Positions 40,130-51,658 of a stretch of 64,000 nt of DNA are shown piece after piece; position 1 is the stretch's first letter, and every line of letters starts with the position of its first letter. The notes beneath the pieces were generated by a model that saw nothing but the letters and a program-made list of their open reading frames with translations, was not told the DNA's origin and ran no database searches. Source of the stretch: Streptomyces tardus. Lineage in GTDB: Bacteria; Actinomycetota; Actinomycetes; Streptomycetales; Streptomycetaceae. The stretch lies in assembly GCF_018101125.2 (NCBI RefSeq), contig NZ_JAELVF020000001.1, positions 355,189 to 419,188 of the forward strand, given 5' to 3'. The translations under genes were made by a program, and so were the position numbers.

Positions 40130-40130
<1 letters not shown>
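39306..40130 (-). CDS. atpH: ATP synthase delta subunit
   Basis: This 274-residue subunit of the peripheral stalk is longer than the 180-residue E. coli form, as is usual in actinobacteria. The C-terminal RRLGAALTRLYGREVHLNLDVDPQVRGGILVKIGDEVMNG is diagnostic. It overlaps the atpF stop by one base. In mycobacteria the two are fused, but here they are separate genes. Confidence 0.96.
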
Positions 40131-41889
<1,759 letters not shown>

Positions 41890-42166
41890 CGCGAGCTCCT
41901 TCGGTCTGACGCATAGGTACGGCTACCTCGATGTGTCTGCGTGGCACAGGGCCACGTAGCGGCACTGGACTGGATATCGCGGGAAGAGCCGAGCCGTCCG
42001 ACGAGGTCGGCACGGCGGCTCGAGGCGGAGTGGTGAGTACGCGGCGCCGTCCCGCTCAGCGCGCGCCGCTTGGCTCGTAGTAGCACTCTCGGCGTCGGAC
42101 CATAGCAGTCCGACCGCGAGGGGTTTATGTCGCCCCTACCTTCGGAGCACTCGTGAGTAGCTTTCA

Positions 42167-42595
42167 TCACCGAGGCCCCTCTTCGGAGGGCTTGTCCTCC
42201 GAACTCGGCTGGACGTAGAGCGTCTTGACGCGACTTTGCATCCACGCCTGACCGATCGGCCACACCACCGCGCAGGCGAGTGCGGCGAGACCGAAAGCCC
42301 GTCCGTTCATGAACGTGGCGTCCCGGAAGACGAGCAGCAGGATCAGCAGTACCGCGACCTGAGTCACGTACACCAACATCCCGGCGCTCATGAGGAGTTC
42401 GGGCCATCGCTGGCCGACCACCCGCAGACCGTGCAGGCCGGCGGCGAAGAAGGCGATGCCCACCACCGCGCCGAGAGCGGCACCGAGCGCACCCTTGCCG
42501 CCCGCGACGAATCCGGCTACCACGACGGCCACCAGGCCGACCGCGGCGGCGGGAATCGCGGCGCCGCGGAGAATCCGGGCGTCGTTCGACTGCAT
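42167..42595 (-). CDS. atpI: AtpI-like membrane protein
   Basis: This 142-residue protein has four hydrophobic helices (AAIPAAAVGLVAVVVAGFVAG, ALGAALGAVVGIAFFAAGLHGL, LMSAGMLVYVTQVAVLLILLLVF, AFGLAALACAVVWPIGQAW). It precedes atpB in the operon, as AtpI does in other bacteria, where it helps assemble the c-ring. Sequence similarity to E. coli AtpI is low; the call rests on size, topology and position. Confidence 0.85.
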   Translation of the reverse strand: MQSNDARILRGAAIPAAAVGLVAVVVAGFVAGGKGALGAALGAVVGIAFFAAGLHGLRVVGQRWPELLMSAGMLVYVTQVAVLLILLLVFRDATFMNGRAFGLAALACAVVWPIGQAWMQSRVKTLYVQPSSEDKPSEEGPR

Positions 42596-42739
42596 GAAGG
42601 CTGCTCCAGCACAGGAAACGGAAGGTCAGGGGGCTCACAACAGTGAGCAGTACCGGTTGCGTGACCACGCGGGCGAGAGCCGTCGCACCACGACTCTCCG
42701 ACTCCCTCGCCGGTTCTCGTGAACGCTATCACAAACTTT

Positions 42740-42800
42740 TTGATGAGGTCTTTACCTACATCGAGTGCCAACAATCACACCTGAGAGCGAACCTCATCAA
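42740..42800. promoter_or_regulatory. AT-rich region with 10-base inverted repeat upstream of the atp operon
   Basis: TTGATGAGGT at 42740-42749 pairs with ACCTCATCAA at 42791-42800. The stretch is the most AT-rich near the operon and lies about 150 bases before the atpI start, so it probably holds the main atp promoter. No single -10/-35 pair can be chosen safely. Confidence 0.45.
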
Positions 42801-42871
42801 CTGAGCGTTGACTTCGCACCGAGTGTCACTCGTGCCCCAACTGCCGTGTCCCAGCAGCTCGTTGGGGCCCG

Positions 42872-44320
42872 TCAGGACGAGTTGCTCTCGATCCGGTCGC
42901 GCCCGGGGAAGCGGTGCCGCTCCCCCACCGCCGTTGCGCCGTTCAGCCCAGCGGCCCTGGCCGCCTCCGGGCCGCTCTCGGCCTTCACGGACCCCGCACC
43001 GGCCTCGCCGGGTGCACCCTCGCCGGGCTTCCCGGCCTCTTCGACGGACTTCTGCGCGTCGTCCTCCCCGGCTCCCGACTCCGCGGCGCCGCTCTCCCCT
43101 GCCGCACCCGCGCCGCCGGGGGACTTCCCGCCGTTCCTTCGGGCCGCCGCTGCGGGGATGCGGTAGCGGGGCGGAGTGAAGCGCTGGGCCCACGTCGGAA
43201 CCCGGGGATTGAAGCGCGGCAGCAGCAGGACGACCAGCCCCACCACACTCAGCAGCATGATCGTCAGGACGATCACCAGGCTGGAGGACTGCACCGAGAA
43301 AGCCACCGCGCCGAAGGCGATCAGCGCCGACCAGAAGTACATGATCAGCACCGCACGGCTGTGGCTGTGGCCGATCTCCAGCAGCCGGTGGTGGAGGTGG
43401 CCGCGGTCGGCGGCGAACGGCGAACGCCCGTTCCAGGTACGGCGGACGACGGCGAGGATCAGGTCGGCCGTCGGCACCGCGAGGATGGTCAGCGGCAGGA
43501 TCAGCGGCATGTAGACGGGCACGGTCGCCTGGACCGCGGCCCGCTCCGAGCCGCTGAAGAGCTTGAGCGCGTCCGGGTCCACCTGGCCGGTGACGGAGAC
43601 CGCGCCGGCGGCGAGCACCAGGCCGATGAGCATCGACCCCGAGTCACCCATGAAGATTCGTGCGGGATGCATGTTGTGCGGCAGGAAGCCCAGACACATG
43701 CCCATGAGTACGGCGGCGAAGAGCGTCGCGGGGGCCGCGGCCTCGATGCCGTAGCTGTACCAGATGCGGTAGGCGTACATGAAGAACGCCATCGCGGCAA
43801 TGCACACCATGCCCGAGGCGAGTCCGTCGAGGCCGTCGACGAAGTTGACCGCGTTGATGGTGATGACCACCAGCGCCACGGTGAGCAGGGTGCCCTGGAG
43901 CGGAGTGATGGCGACCATTCCCACGGTGGGGATCGGCAGCCAGAGGATGGTCAGGCCCTGCCAGACCATCACGCCCGCGGCGATCATCTGGCCGCCGAGC
44001 TTCACCAGCGCGTCCACGCCCCACTTGTCGTCCAGCACACCGAGCAGCCAGATGATGCCGGCACCGGCCAACAGGGCCCGCGGCTCGTCGGAGAGGGTGA
44101 AGACGTCGCTGATGTTCTCGAGTTGGGAGGCGACGAGCAGACCCGCGCACAGCCCGCCGAACATGGCGATGCCGCCGAGCCGAGGCGTCGGCTCACGGTG
44201 CACGTCGCGGGCGCGGATCTGCGGCACCGCTCCGGCGGCGATCGCGAACTTCCGTACCGGGCCGGTCAGCAGATAAGTGACGGCGGCCGTGACGCACAGC
44301 GTCAGCAGATACTCCCGCAC
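42872..44320 (-). CDS. WecA/TagO-type undecaprenyl-phosphate sugar-1-phosphate transferase
   Basis: This 482-residue membrane enzyme puts a sugar-1-phosphate (typically GlcNAc) on the undecaprenyl lipid for wall polymers. About ten helices are seen. Catalytic segments are VHREPTPRLGG, the DDKWG aspartate pair, NAVNFVDGLDGLASG, ARIFMGDSGSMLIG and HLHHRLLEIGHS. The GTG at 44320 follows GGGGAG. A charged Ala/Glu/Gly-rich tail of about 100 residues after the last helix is longer than in most homologues. Confidence 0.92.
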   Translation of the reverse strand: MREYLLTLCVTAAVTYLLTGPVRKFAIAAGAVPQIRARDVHREPTPRLGGIAMFGGLCAGLLVASQLENISDVFTLSDEPRALLAGAGIIWLLGVLDDKWGVDALVKLGGQMIAAGVMVWQGLTILWLPIPTVGMVAITPLQGTLLTVALVVITINAVNFVDGLDGLASGMVCIAAMAFFMYAYRIWYSYGIEAAAPATLFAAVLMGMCLGFLPHNMHPARIFMGDSGSMLIGLVLAAGAVSVTGQVDPDALKLFSGSERAAVQATVPVYMPLILPLTILAVPTADLILAVVRRTWNGRSPFAADRGHLHHRLLEIGHSHSRAVLIMYFWSALIAFGAVAFSVQSSSLVIVLTIMLLSVVGLVVLLLPRFNPRVPTWAQRFTPPRYRIPAAAARRNGGKSPGGAGAAGESGAAESGAGEDDAQKSVEEAGKPGEGAPGEAGAGSVKAESGPEAARAAGLNGATAVGERHRFPGRDRIESNSS

Positions 44321-44397
44321 GGGCTCCCCAGAGGTATTTCGAGCATCCTTGGCCCACACCTTAGGACACGGGCCGGTGGTGGAACGGTTCCGCGGTG

Positions 44398-45048
44398 TCA
44401 GGCAGGCGCCGGCACCCCGGTCAGCGCGGTGACCACAGGATCGAGCGCCGCGCTGATCTCGGCGCCGACCAGTCTGAAGTACGAGACCGGGGCGCCGTAC
44501 GGGTCGTAGACCTCGTCGGCGTCCGCGGTGGGCGCCAGCAACCAGCCGCGCAGCGCCGCCGCGGCCTGCACGAGCGCTCGGGCCCGCTCGGCGACGGAGT
44601 CGGCGCTGTGCGCGGCGGGCAGGGTGGCGGAGTCTATGGCGCGCACCAGTCTGGTGAACTCCTTGAGCGTGAAGGTCCGCAGGCCCGCGGAGTGGCCCAT
44701 GGAGATCACCTGTGCGCGGTGGTCTCGGGTGGCCGTCAGCACCAGATCGGCGCGGATGACGTGCTCGTCCAGCAGCTCGCGGCCGACGAACCCGGAGGCG
44801 TCGGCGCCGTACTCGCCGAGCACGGTGGCCGCGTGCTCCTCCATCGAGGCGCCCTCGTGGCCCCAGGTCCCCGCGCTCTCCACGAGCAGGCCGTTGCTCA
44901 GCCCGTCCTCCAGCCTCGCGGCCAGGGCATGGCGCGTCAGCCGCTCGGTGATCGGCGAGCGGCAGACGTTGCCGGTGGAGACATGGAGGATACGGAAGGT
45001 GTCGGCGGGGGCGTGGCCCCCTCCTTCGCGCCTCGGCGGCGCGGTCAA
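44398..45048 (-). CDS. Low-molecular-weight phosphatase family protein lacking the catalytic cysteine
   Basis: This 216-residue protein has the P-loop ILHVSTGNVCRSP. The canonical LMW-PTP loop is V-C-x-G-N-x-C-R-S, with the first Cys as nucleophile; here that position is Ser, while the second Cys and the Arg remain. The general-acid loop Asp is kept in EVYDPYGAPVSYF. By family knowledge the Ser should abolish normal phosphatase activity, so it may bind phosphotyrosine or act differently. It overlaps the Sua5 gene by four bases. Confidence 0.8.
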   Translation of the reverse strand: MTAPPRREGGGHAPADTFRILHVSTGNVCRSPITERLTRHALAARLEDGLSNGLLVESAGTWGHEGASMEEHAATVLGEYGADASGFVGRELLDEHVIRADLVLTATRDHRAQVISMGHSAGLRTFTLKEFTRLVRAIDSATLPAAHSADSVAERARALVQAAAALRGWLLAPTADADEVYDPYGAPVSYFRLVGAEISAALDPVVTALTGVPAPA

Positions 45049-45692
45049 CTGGCCTCCTTCAACTCGGGTACGACCTTGCGCAGTTCCTCCGCGCTGATCG
45101 CCCCGGCCCGCAGCAGGGTGGGTACCTCCCCGGTCACGTCCACGATGGAGGACGGCACGATGTCGGGGGTCGGACCGCCGTCGAGGTAGACGGCGATCGA
45201 GTCGCCCAGCATGTCCTGCGCGCTGTCGCAGTCCTGGGGCGCGGGGTGCCCGGTGAGGTTCGCCGAGGATACGGCCATCGGGCCGACTTCGGTGAGGAGT
45301 TCGATCGCCACCGGGTGGAGAGGCATTCGCACGGCGACGGTGCCGCCGGTCTCGCCGAGGTCCCAGGTGAGCGAGGGCTGGTGCCTGGCGACGAGCGTGA
45401 GCGCGCCGGGCCAGAAGGCGTCGACCAGGTCCCAGGCCGCCTCGGAGAACCCGGTGACCAGCCCGTGCAGGGTGTTGGGCGAGCCGATCAGCACCGGCGA
45501 GGGCATGCCGCGCCCGCGGCCCTTGGCCTCCAGCAGGTCGCCGACGGCCTCGCCGCTGAAGGCGTCGGCGCCGACTCCGTAGACCGTGTCAGTCGGGAGG
45601 ACGACGAGCTCACCGCGGCGCACGGCCGAAGCCGCCTCGCGCAGACCGGTCTTGCGGTCGGTGGCCTCTGTGCAGTCGTACCGCCGTGCCAT
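45045..45692 (-). CDS. L-threonylcarbamoyladenylate synthase (Sua5/YrdC)
   Basis: This 215-residue enzyme makes threonylcarbamoyl-AMP for the t6A base of tRNA. It starts at 45692 (MARRYDC) with GGGAGG before it; a much longer in-frame extension is rejected. LPTDTVYGVGADAFSGEAV, the SANLTGHPAP segment and KGRGRGMPSPVLIG are typical YrdC. The ATG overlaps the prmC stop by one base. Confidence 0.94.
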   Translation of the reverse strand: MARRYDCTEATDRKTGLREAASAVRRGELVVLPTDTVYGVGADAFSGEAVGDLLEAKGRGRGMPSPVLIGSPNTLHGLVTGFSEAAWDLVDAFWPGALTLVARHQPSLTWDLGETGGTVAVRMPLHPVAIELLTEVGPMAVSSANLTGHPAPQDCDSAQDMLGDSIAVYLDGGPTPDIVPSSIVDVTGEVPTLLRAGAISAEELRKVVPELKEAS

Positions 45693-46537
45693 TACGGCAC
45701 CTCCCTGCGTGCTGTGGCGAATCGGGGTCGGTTGTTGAGGTCGGGGTGGTCGGCCGCGTCCGCCCACCCACGGTCCTCGGCGAAGATCCACGGCACCTGG
45801 CCGCCCTGGGTGTCGGCGTGCTCGACGACGACCACGCCCCCGGGCCGCAGCAGGCGGTGCGCGGTGCGCTCCAGCCCGCGGATCAGGTCCAGCCCGTCCT
45901 CGCCGGAGAAGAGCGCCAACTGCGGGTCGTGGTCGCGCGCTTCGGGGGCGACGTACTCCCACTCGGTGAGCGGGATGTACGGCGGGTTGGAGACGACGAG
46001 GTCGACCTGGCCGTCCAGCTCGGGCAGCGCGGCGAGCGCGTCGCCGTGGTGCAGCCGCACCCGGGAGCCCTCGACGTTCTTGCGGGCCCAGACGATCGCC
46101 GAATCGTCCAGCTCGACCGCGTGCACCCGCGACCTCGGCACCTCCTGGGCGAGCGCGAGGGCGATGGCCGCGGAGCCGGTGCACAGATCGACGATCAGCG
46201 GCTCGGCGACGTCCATGGCGCGCACCGCGTCTATCGCCCAGCCCACGACGGACTCGGTCTCCGGGCGGGGCACGAACACGCCCCTGCCGACGTGGAGTTC
46301 GAGGTAGCGGAAGAAGGCGCGGCCGGTGATGTGCTGCAACGGCTCCCGGGCCTCGCGACGAGCGACGACCTCCCAGTAGAAGGCGTCGAAGTCGCTGTCG
46401 CCGACGCGGTGCAGCTCACTGCGTTTGACCCGGTGCACGAAGGCGGCGAGCTCCTCCGCGTCGAAACGCGGCGACGGCACATCGGCGTCCGCCAGGCGCC
46501 TGGTGGCCTGTGCCACCTCTGCCAGCAGTAGGTTCAT
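45692..46537 (-). CDS. prmC: PrmC, release factor glutamine methyltransferase
   Basis: This 281-residue protein methylates the Gln of the GGQ motif in RF1/RF2. An N-terminal helical domain is followed by a Rossmann fold with [24 protein letters not shown] and the substrate-binding NPPY in [11 protein letters not shown]. Its target RF1 is the adjacent upstream gene, 42 bases away. It is coupled to the Sua5 gene. Confidence 0.95.
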   Translation of the reverse strand: MNLLLAEVAQATRRLADADVPSPRFDAEELAAFVHRVKRSELHRVGDSDFDAFYWEVVARREAREPLQHITGRAFFRYLELHVGRGVFVPRPETESVVGWAIDAVRAMDVAEPLIVDLCTGSAAIALALAQEVPRSRVHAVELDDSAIVWARKNVEGSRVRLHHGDALAALPELDGQVDLVVSNPPYIPLTEWEYVAPEARDHDPQLALFSGEDGLDLIRGLERTAHRLLRPGGVVVVEHADTQGGQVPWIFAEDRGWADAADHPDLNNRPRFATARREVP

Positions 46538-46579
46538 GATCGACTACCTGCCCACCCCATCGGACTCGCTTCCCCCGGA

Positions 46580-47653
46580 TTACTGTGCCGCAGCCAGCTT
46601 TGCCGCGGCGTCGGCGTCCACACACGCCTGGATGACCGGGTCGAGCTCACCGTCGAGCACCTGGTCGAGGTTGTACGCCTTGAAGCCGACCCGGTGGTCG
46701 GAGATGCGGTTCTCCGGGAAGTTGTACGTGCGCACCCGCTCGGAGCGGTCGACGGTGCGGACCTGGCTGCGGCGCGCGTCCGACGCCTCACGCTCGGCCT
46801 CCTCCTGGGCGGCCGCGAGCAGCCGCGCTCGCAGGATGCGCATGGCCTGCTCCTTGTTCTGGAGCTGGCTCTTCTCGTTCTGGCAGGAGGCCACAACTCC
46901 GGTGGGGAGGTGGGTGATGCGCACCGCGGAGTCGGTGGTGTTGACCGACTGGCCGCCCGGGCCCGAGGAGCGGTACACGTCTATCCGCAGGTCGTTGGCG
47001 CTGATCTCCACGTCGACGTCCTCGGCCTCGGGCAGCACCAGTACGCCGGCGGCGGAGGTGTGGATACGCCCCTGGGACTCGGTCGCCGGTACGCGCTGCA
47101 CCCGGTGCACGCCGCCCTCGTACTTCAGCCGCGCCCACACGCCCTGGCCCGGCTCGGTCCGGCCGCTCTTGGCCTTCACCGCGATCTGCACGTCCTTGTA
47201 GCCGCCGAGGTCGGACTCGGTGGACTCGATCAGCTCGATCTTCCAGTTCTGCCGCTCCGCGTACCGCAGGTACATCCGCAGCAGGTCACCGGCGAACAGT
47301 GCGGACTCGTCGCCGCCCTCGCCCGCCTTGACCTCCAGGATGACGTCCTTGTCGTCGCTCGGGTCGCGCGGGACCAGCAGCAGGCGCAGCCGCTCGGTCA
47401 ACTCCTCGCGGCCGGACTCCAGTTCCTTGATCTCGGCGAAGAAGTCCGGGTCGTCGGCGGCGAGTTCGCGCGCGGTCGCGATGTCGTCCTCGTTCTGCTT
47501 CCAGCCCCGGTAGGCGGCGATGATCGGCGTCAGCTCGGCGTAGCGCTTGTTGAGCCTGCGGGCCGTGCCCTGGTCGGCGTGGATCGCCGGGTCTGCGAGC
47601 TGCTTCTCGAGGTCGACGTGTTCGCCGATGAGTTCCTCGACCGCCTCGAACAT
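46580..47653 (-). CDS. prfA: Peptide chain release factor 1
   Basis: This 357-residue protein releases the peptide at UAA and UAG. The GGQ motif sits in [18 protein letters not shown] and the stop-recognition tripeptide region in the preceding domain. An N-terminal helical domain ([19 protein letters not shown]) is present. The following gene, prmC, encodes its methyltransferase. Confidence 0.96.
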   Translation of the reverse strand: MFEAVEELIGEHVDLEKQLADPAIHADQGTARRLNKRYAELTPIIAAYRGWKQNEDDIATARELAADDPDFFAEIKELESGREELTERLRLLLVPRDPSDDKDVILEVKAGEGGDESALFAGDLLRMYLRYAERQNWKIELIESTESDLGGYKDVQIAVKAKSGRTEPGQGVWARLKYEGGVHRVQRVPATESQGRIHTSAAGVLVLPEAEDVDVEISANDLRIDVYRSSGPGGQSVNTTDSAVRITHLPTGVVASCQNEKSQLQNKEQAMRILRARLLAAAQEEAEREASDARRSQVRTVDRSERVRTYNFPENRISDHRVGFKAYNLDQVLDGELDPVIQACVDADAAAKLAAAQ

Positions 47654-47789
47654 CGGTTGTCCTTAGGGAGTGGGCCGGAGGCCGCACGGGGCGTACGCAC
47701 CGGCGGGACCGGAATGGAACGGCGTGGACGACAAAGCGCCGGTCCCGCACCGCCGGGCAGGGCGGCCGGAAACCGGCGCTGTCGGGTCG

Positions 47790-48008
47790 CTAGTTGGTCC
47801 CGGCCTTCTTGCCGAACCGAGCCTCGAAACGGGCCACACGGCCACCGGTGTCGAGGATCTTCTGCTTGCCGGTGTAGAAGGGGTGGCACTCGGAGCAGAC
47901 GTCTGCGCGGATCGCGCCCTCTCCAACGGTGCTACGGGTGGTGAACGAGGCGCCACAGGTGCAGCTGACCTGGGTCTCCACGTACTCCGGGTGGATGTCG
48001 CGCTTCAA
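47790..48008 (-). CDS. rpmE: Ribosomal protein L31, zinc-binding form
   Basis: This 72-residue protein starts at TTG at 48008, six bases after AGGAG; a longer frame from 48209 is not the real start. It has four cysteines (SCTCG and VCSEC), the zinc ribbon of the C+ form of L31. Zinc-poor Streptomyces use a Cys-less paralogue encoded elsewhere. It lies between rho and prfA. Confidence 0.95.
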   Translation of the reverse strand: MKRDIHPEYVETQVSCTCGASFTTRSTVGEGAIRADVCSECHPFYTGKQKILDTGGRVARFEARFGKKAGTN

Positions 48009-48137
48009 GGTGTCTCCTAGGTTCGGGAGGGCGCCGGGTCGCCCGCGCGGGTTTGCGGGGCGTGAACCGGAACCGACGTACCAGTCTGCCATTACTGGCC
48101 GTACCTCCCAAAACCGGGGGACGGCCGTAATTATTCC

Positions 48138-48164
48138 GCACCCGGGAGGACGCCTCCCGGGTGC
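48138..48164 (-). terminator. rho/rpmE intergenic hairpin 1
   Basis: A 12-base-pair perfect GC stem (48138-48149 with 48153-48164) with a 3-base loop, between rho and rpmE. Confidence 0.65.
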
Positions 48165-48178
48165 TGCCCCACGACAGA

Positions 48179-48212
48179 GATGTGCGCACCTCCGGCGGGA
48201 GGTGCGCACATC
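48179..48212 (-). terminator. rho/rpmE intergenic hairpin 2
   Basis: A 15-base-pair perfect stem (48179-48193 with 48198-48212) and 4-base loop, 62 bases after the rho stop. Read in the rho direction it comes first, so the pair forms a tandem terminator. Confidence 0.75.
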
Positions 48213-48273
48213 CTGGCGCCCGTGCGGGCGCGGGGCCGGGTGGCCGGGAACGGGTCCCCGGCCGCCCGCGACC

Positions 48274-50358
48274 TCAGTCGCCGTTGCCGGGCGCCGGGGT
48301 GTTCTTCTGGATCTGCATGAGGAACTCGGCGTTGGAGCCGGTCTTCTTCATCTTGTCCAGCAGCAGCTCGATCGCCTGCTGCTGGTCGAGGGCGTGCAGC
48401 ACCCGGCGGAGCTTCCAGACGATGGCCAGCTCCTCGCTGCCCATCAGGATCTCCTCCTTGCGGGTGCCGGAGGCGTCCACGTCGACCGCGGGGAAGATGC
48501 GCTTGTCGGCGAGCTTCCGGTCGAGCTTGAGCTCCATGTTGCCGGTGCCCTTGAACTCCTCGAAGATCACCTCGTCCATCCGCGAGCCGGTCTCGACCAG
48601 AGCGGTGGCCAGGATGGTCAGCGAGCCGCCGTCCTCGATGTTCCGCGCGGCGCCGAAGAACTTCTTCGGCGGGTACAGCGCGGTCGAGTCGACACCGCCG
48701 GAGAGGATTCGGCCGGAGGCCGGCGCCGCGAGGTTGTACGCACGGCCCAGTCGCGTGATCGAGTCCAGCAGCACGACCACGTCGTGGCCCAGCTCGACGA
48801 GCCGCTTGGCCCGCTCGATCGCCAGCTCCGCGACGGTGGTGTGGTCCTCGGCGGGGCGGTCGAAGGTCGAGGAGATGACCTCGCCCTTGACCGACCGCTG
48901 CATGTCGGTGACCTCTTCCGGACGCTCGTCGACAAGGACGACCATCAGGTGGCACTCGGGGTTGTTGGTGGTGATGGCGTTGGCCACCGCCTGCATGATC
49001 ATGGTCTTGCCGGTCTTCGGCGGTGCCACGATCAGACCGCGCTGCCCCTTGCCGATCGGCGAGACGAGATCGATGATCCGCGTCGTCAGGTCACCCGGGT
49101 CGCTCTCCAGCCGCAGGCGCTCCTGCGGGTAGAGCGGCGTCAGCTTGCTGAAGTCGGCGCGCGCACGGCCCTCTTCGGGCGCCATTCCGTTGGCCGAGTC
49201 CAGCCGGACGAGCGCGTTGAACTTCTCGCGGCGCTCACCCTCCTTCGGCTGACGGACCGCGCCGGTGACGTGGTCGCCCTTGCGCAGGCCGTTCTTGCGG
49301 ACCTGGGCGAGGGAGACGTACACGTCGTTCGGCCCGGGCAGGTAGCCGGTGGTGCGCACGAACGCGTAGTTGTCGAGGATGTCGAGGATGCCCGCGACCG
49401 GGATCAGCACATCGTCCTCGTTGACCTGCGGCTCGAACTCGTCACGACCGCGGCGGCCCCGACGGTCGCGGTAGCGCCCGCGGCGCCCGCGGCGCCCACC
49501 GTCGAAGTCGTCGTCACGGTCACCACGGTTGTCGCGGTCGCCGCGGTTGTCCCGGTCGCCGCGGTCACCACGGTTGTCGCGGTCGCCGCGGTTGTCGCCG
49601 CGGTTGTTGTCCCGGTTGTCGCCGCGGTTGTGGCGACCGCCCTGCTGGTCGTTCTGCTGGCCGCCCTGGTTCTCGCCCCGGCGACCGCGCTGACGCTTGC
49701 TCTGGCGGTCCTGCTGACGGCCGTCACCGCGACCGCCGTCGTGCTTGCCGTCCTTGCCGTCCTGGCGCGAGTCGGCGCTCTCGGAGGCTGAATCGCCCCT
49801 GCTCGCACCGGAGTTGGCGGAGTCCCCGCGACCCTCGCCCCTCGCGGAACGGCCGCGCTTGTCGCCCTCGCCGTTCTGCTCGGACTGGGCAGCGCCGGCG
49901 GGCTGGCCCGGGATCTCGACCTGCCCCGCGTCGCCCGCGCCCTCCGCGTCGCCCGTACGGGCCCGCGAGGTGCTGCGCCGCTTCGGCTTGGCCTCGGCCT
50001 CGGCCTCGTCGCCGCGATCGGCGTCGGCGCTCTTGCGGCCGGCCGACCTGGCTGCGGTCTTCTTGGTGTCGGCGGCGGGCTCGCTCTCCTTGGCGCCGCC
50101 CGCATCGCCACCGCCCGAGGCGGTCTGCTTTTCCTTGATGACCTCGATCAACTGGCTCTTGCGCATCCGGCCCGTGCTCTTGATGCCGAGGCCGGAAGCG
50201 ATCTGCTGAAGCTCTGCCAGGACCATGCTCTCAAGACCGGTACCGGTGCGGCGGCGCCGCCCGGTGGTGCCGGTGGCAGCACCGGAGGCAGGCGCGGCAG
50301 AGGCGTCCTTGGCAGGCGCGTCGGCGTTCACGCCCATCAGATCGGTGGTGTCGCTCAC
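48274..50358 (-). CDS. rho: Transcription termination factor Rho with large low-complexity insert
   Basis: This 694-residue protein is longer than the ~420-residue E. coli Rho. The N-terminal Rho_N domain is about 42-77. Residues 78-310 are a charged Arg/Asp/Gly/Asn/Gln insert with RGDRDNRGD repeats. The RNA-binding CSD follows (about 308-370), then the RecA-like motor with Walker A PPKTGKT (446-452), [12 protein letters not shown] and [30 protein letters not shown]. Such inserts are typical of actinobacterial Rho and can bind extra RNA. Confidence 0.97.
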   Translation of the reverse strand: MSDTTDLMGVNADAPAKDASAAPASGAATGTTGRRRRTGTGLESMVLAELQQIASGLGIKSTGRMRKSQLIEVIKEKQTASGGGDAGGAKESEPAADTKKTAARSAGRKSADADRGDEAEAEAKPKRRSTSRARTGDAEGAGDAGQVEIPGQPAGAAQSEQNGEGDKRGRSARGEGRGDSANSGASRGDSASESADSRQDGKDGKHDGGRGDGRQQDRQSKRQRGRRGENQGGQQNDQQGGRHNRGDNRDNNRGDNRGDRDNRGDRGDRDNRGDRDNRGDRDDDFDGGRRGRRGRYRDRRGRRGRDEFEPQVNEDDVLIPVAGILDILDNYAFVRTTGYLPGPNDVYVSLAQVRKNGLRKGDHVTGAVRQPKEGERREKFNALVRLDSANGMAPEEGRARADFSKLTPLYPQERLRLESDPGDLTTRIIDLVSPIGKGQRGLIVAPPKTGKTMIMQAVANAITTNNPECHLMVVLVDERPEEVTDMQRSVKGEVISSTFDRPAEDHTTVAELAIERAKRLVELGHDVVVLLDSITRLGRAYNLAAPASGRILSGGVDSTALYPPKKFFGAARNIEDGGSLTILATALVETGSRMDEVIFEEFKGTGNMELKLDRKLADKRIFPAVDVDASGTRKEEILMGSEELAIVWKLRRVLHALDQQQAIELLLDKMKKTGSNAEFLMQIQKNTPAPGNGD
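49500..49640. repeat. Arg-Gly-Asp-Asn codon repeats in rho
   Basis: Imperfect repeats of short units (for example GGTCACCACGGTTGTC-like units on the plus strand) encode the RGDRDNRGD segment of Rho. Confidence 0.7.
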
Positions 50359-50725
50359 GAAGGGTCCTTCCCTGGAGCGGGCGTCGGCCTGTCTGGCTCG
50401 GCGACCGGTTGTGCTGTCCGGCTGCGGTCCGTGATTTGCTGAGACCGCGCCGTGGCGGTAAGTCCCGCCTGTGCGTACGGCGGAGAGGTCGGTTCAAAAA
50501 TGGCGTGAGAGGTGTGCGTCATTCACGCCGCTCCGGGATGTGGTCAACACTGCTCGGCATGCAGCTCAGACAGCGTGGGAAGCTCCCGGAAGGATGAGTT
50601 GCCCCGATTGGGGACTCCAAGCACCACACCGCAAAGGGCTGCGAGTGCTGGCTTGAGGTTAACACTACCGGACGTAACAAACATTCCCCCTCTCCATCAC
50701 CGGCAATCCACGGCCGGCGACAACA
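50359..50725. other. 367-base rho leader region
   Basis: No gene seen. It holds the rho promoter and a long leader; an AT-rich stretch at 50655-50690 is the best promoter candidate. Rho often controls its own transcription through the leader. Confidence 0.5.
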
Positions 50726-51658
50726 TCAACTGCCCGCATCCGGGCCCTTCAGCGGCAGCACTCCAGCGCCGCGCAGATCGAGCGCGAGTCTGTTGGCGGT
50801 CCATTCCTCGCCCGCCGTGTGTGCGATCTTCTCCGCCGAGCCGTCCTCGGTGAGCGCCAACACCGTCGGCCCCGCACCGGAGATGACTGCCGGAACTCCG
50901 TCCGCGCGCAGCCTGTTGACCAGCTCGACGCTCTCCGGCATCGCCGGCGCGCGGTAGTCCTGGTGGAGGCGGTCCTCGGTCGCGGGCAGCAGCAGCTCGG
51001 GGCGCCTGGTCAGGGCCTCCAGCAGCAGCGCCGCACGGCCGGCGTTGGCCGCGGCGTCGACGTGCGGAACGCTCTTCGGCAGCAGCCCGCGCGCGGTCTC
51101 GGTGAGCACCGGCCGCGCGGGCACGAACACCACCGGGACCACCGAGTCCGCGGGGTCCATGCGGATCGCCCGGGCAGCCCCGGAGTCCGTCCAGGCGAGC
51201 GTGAAGCCGCCGAGCAGGCAGGCCGCGACGTTGTCCGGATGTCCCTCGATCTCGGTGGCCAGCTCCAGCAGCGCGGTGTCGTCGAGCCGCTCCGCGCCGC
51301 CGGTCGTCACCGCGCGGGCGGCCACGATGCCCGCGCAGATGGCGGCGGAGGAGGAGCCCAGGCCGCGGCCGTGCGGGATGCGGTTGGCACAGACGACCTC
51401 CAGCCCGCGCGGCTGACCGCCCAGCACGTCGAAGGCGGTGCGCAGTGCGCGCACCAGCAGGTGGCTCTCGTCGCGGGGGAGGTTGTCCGCGCCCTCACCC
51501 GCGATGTCGACGTGCAGTCCGGACTCCGCGACCCGGACCACGACGTCGTCGTAGAGGCCGAGGGAGAGGCCGAAGGCGTCGAAGCCGGGGCCGATGTTGG
51601 CGCTGGTCGCGGGGACGCGTACCCGTACCGCGGCGGCTCGGAATGCTGGACCGGCCAT
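50726..51658 (-). CDS. thrB: Homoserine kinase
   Basis: This 310-residue GHMP kinase phosphorylates homoserine. The start at 51658 gives MAGPAFRAAAVRVRVPATSANIGPGFD. The ATP motif is GRGLGSSSAAICAGI, and the C-terminal GAGPTVLALTEDG is the third GHMP motif. It is not coupled to thrC: 391 bases separate them, with a terminator in between. Confidence 0.95.
   Translation of the reverse strand: MAGPAFRAAAVRVRVPATSANIGPGFDAFGLSLGLYDDVVVRVAESGLHVDIAGEGADNLPRDESHLLVRALRTAFDVLGGQPRGLEVVCANRIPHGRGLGSSSAAICAGIVAARAVTTGGAERLDDTALLELATEIEGHPDNVAACLLGGFTLAWTDSGAARAIRMDPADSVVPVVFVPARPVLTETARGLLPKSVPHVDAAANAGRAALLLEALTRRPELLLPATEDRLHQDYRAPAMPESVELVNRLRADGVPAVISGAGPTVLALTEDGSAEKIAHTAGEEWTANRLALDLRGAGVLPLKGPDAGS

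Noticed and set aside
42872..44397. A glyA gene expected here from recalled synteny
   Set aside because: There is only a 77-base gap between the WecA-type transferase and the phosphatase-like gene, so no glyA is present; my memory of the neighbour order is too weak to call it a loss.
45045..46184. Long N-terminal extension of the Sua5 gene
   Set aside because: The extension overlaps prmC, is Arg/Pro-rich and lacks conserved sequence. A good ribosome-binding site sits at the shorter start 45692.
49400..49791. Plus-strand frame with Val/Ala/Thr repeats opposite rho
   Set aside because: It mirrors the Asp/Arg/Gly repeats of Rho. The alternating sequence is an artefact of the opposite strand.
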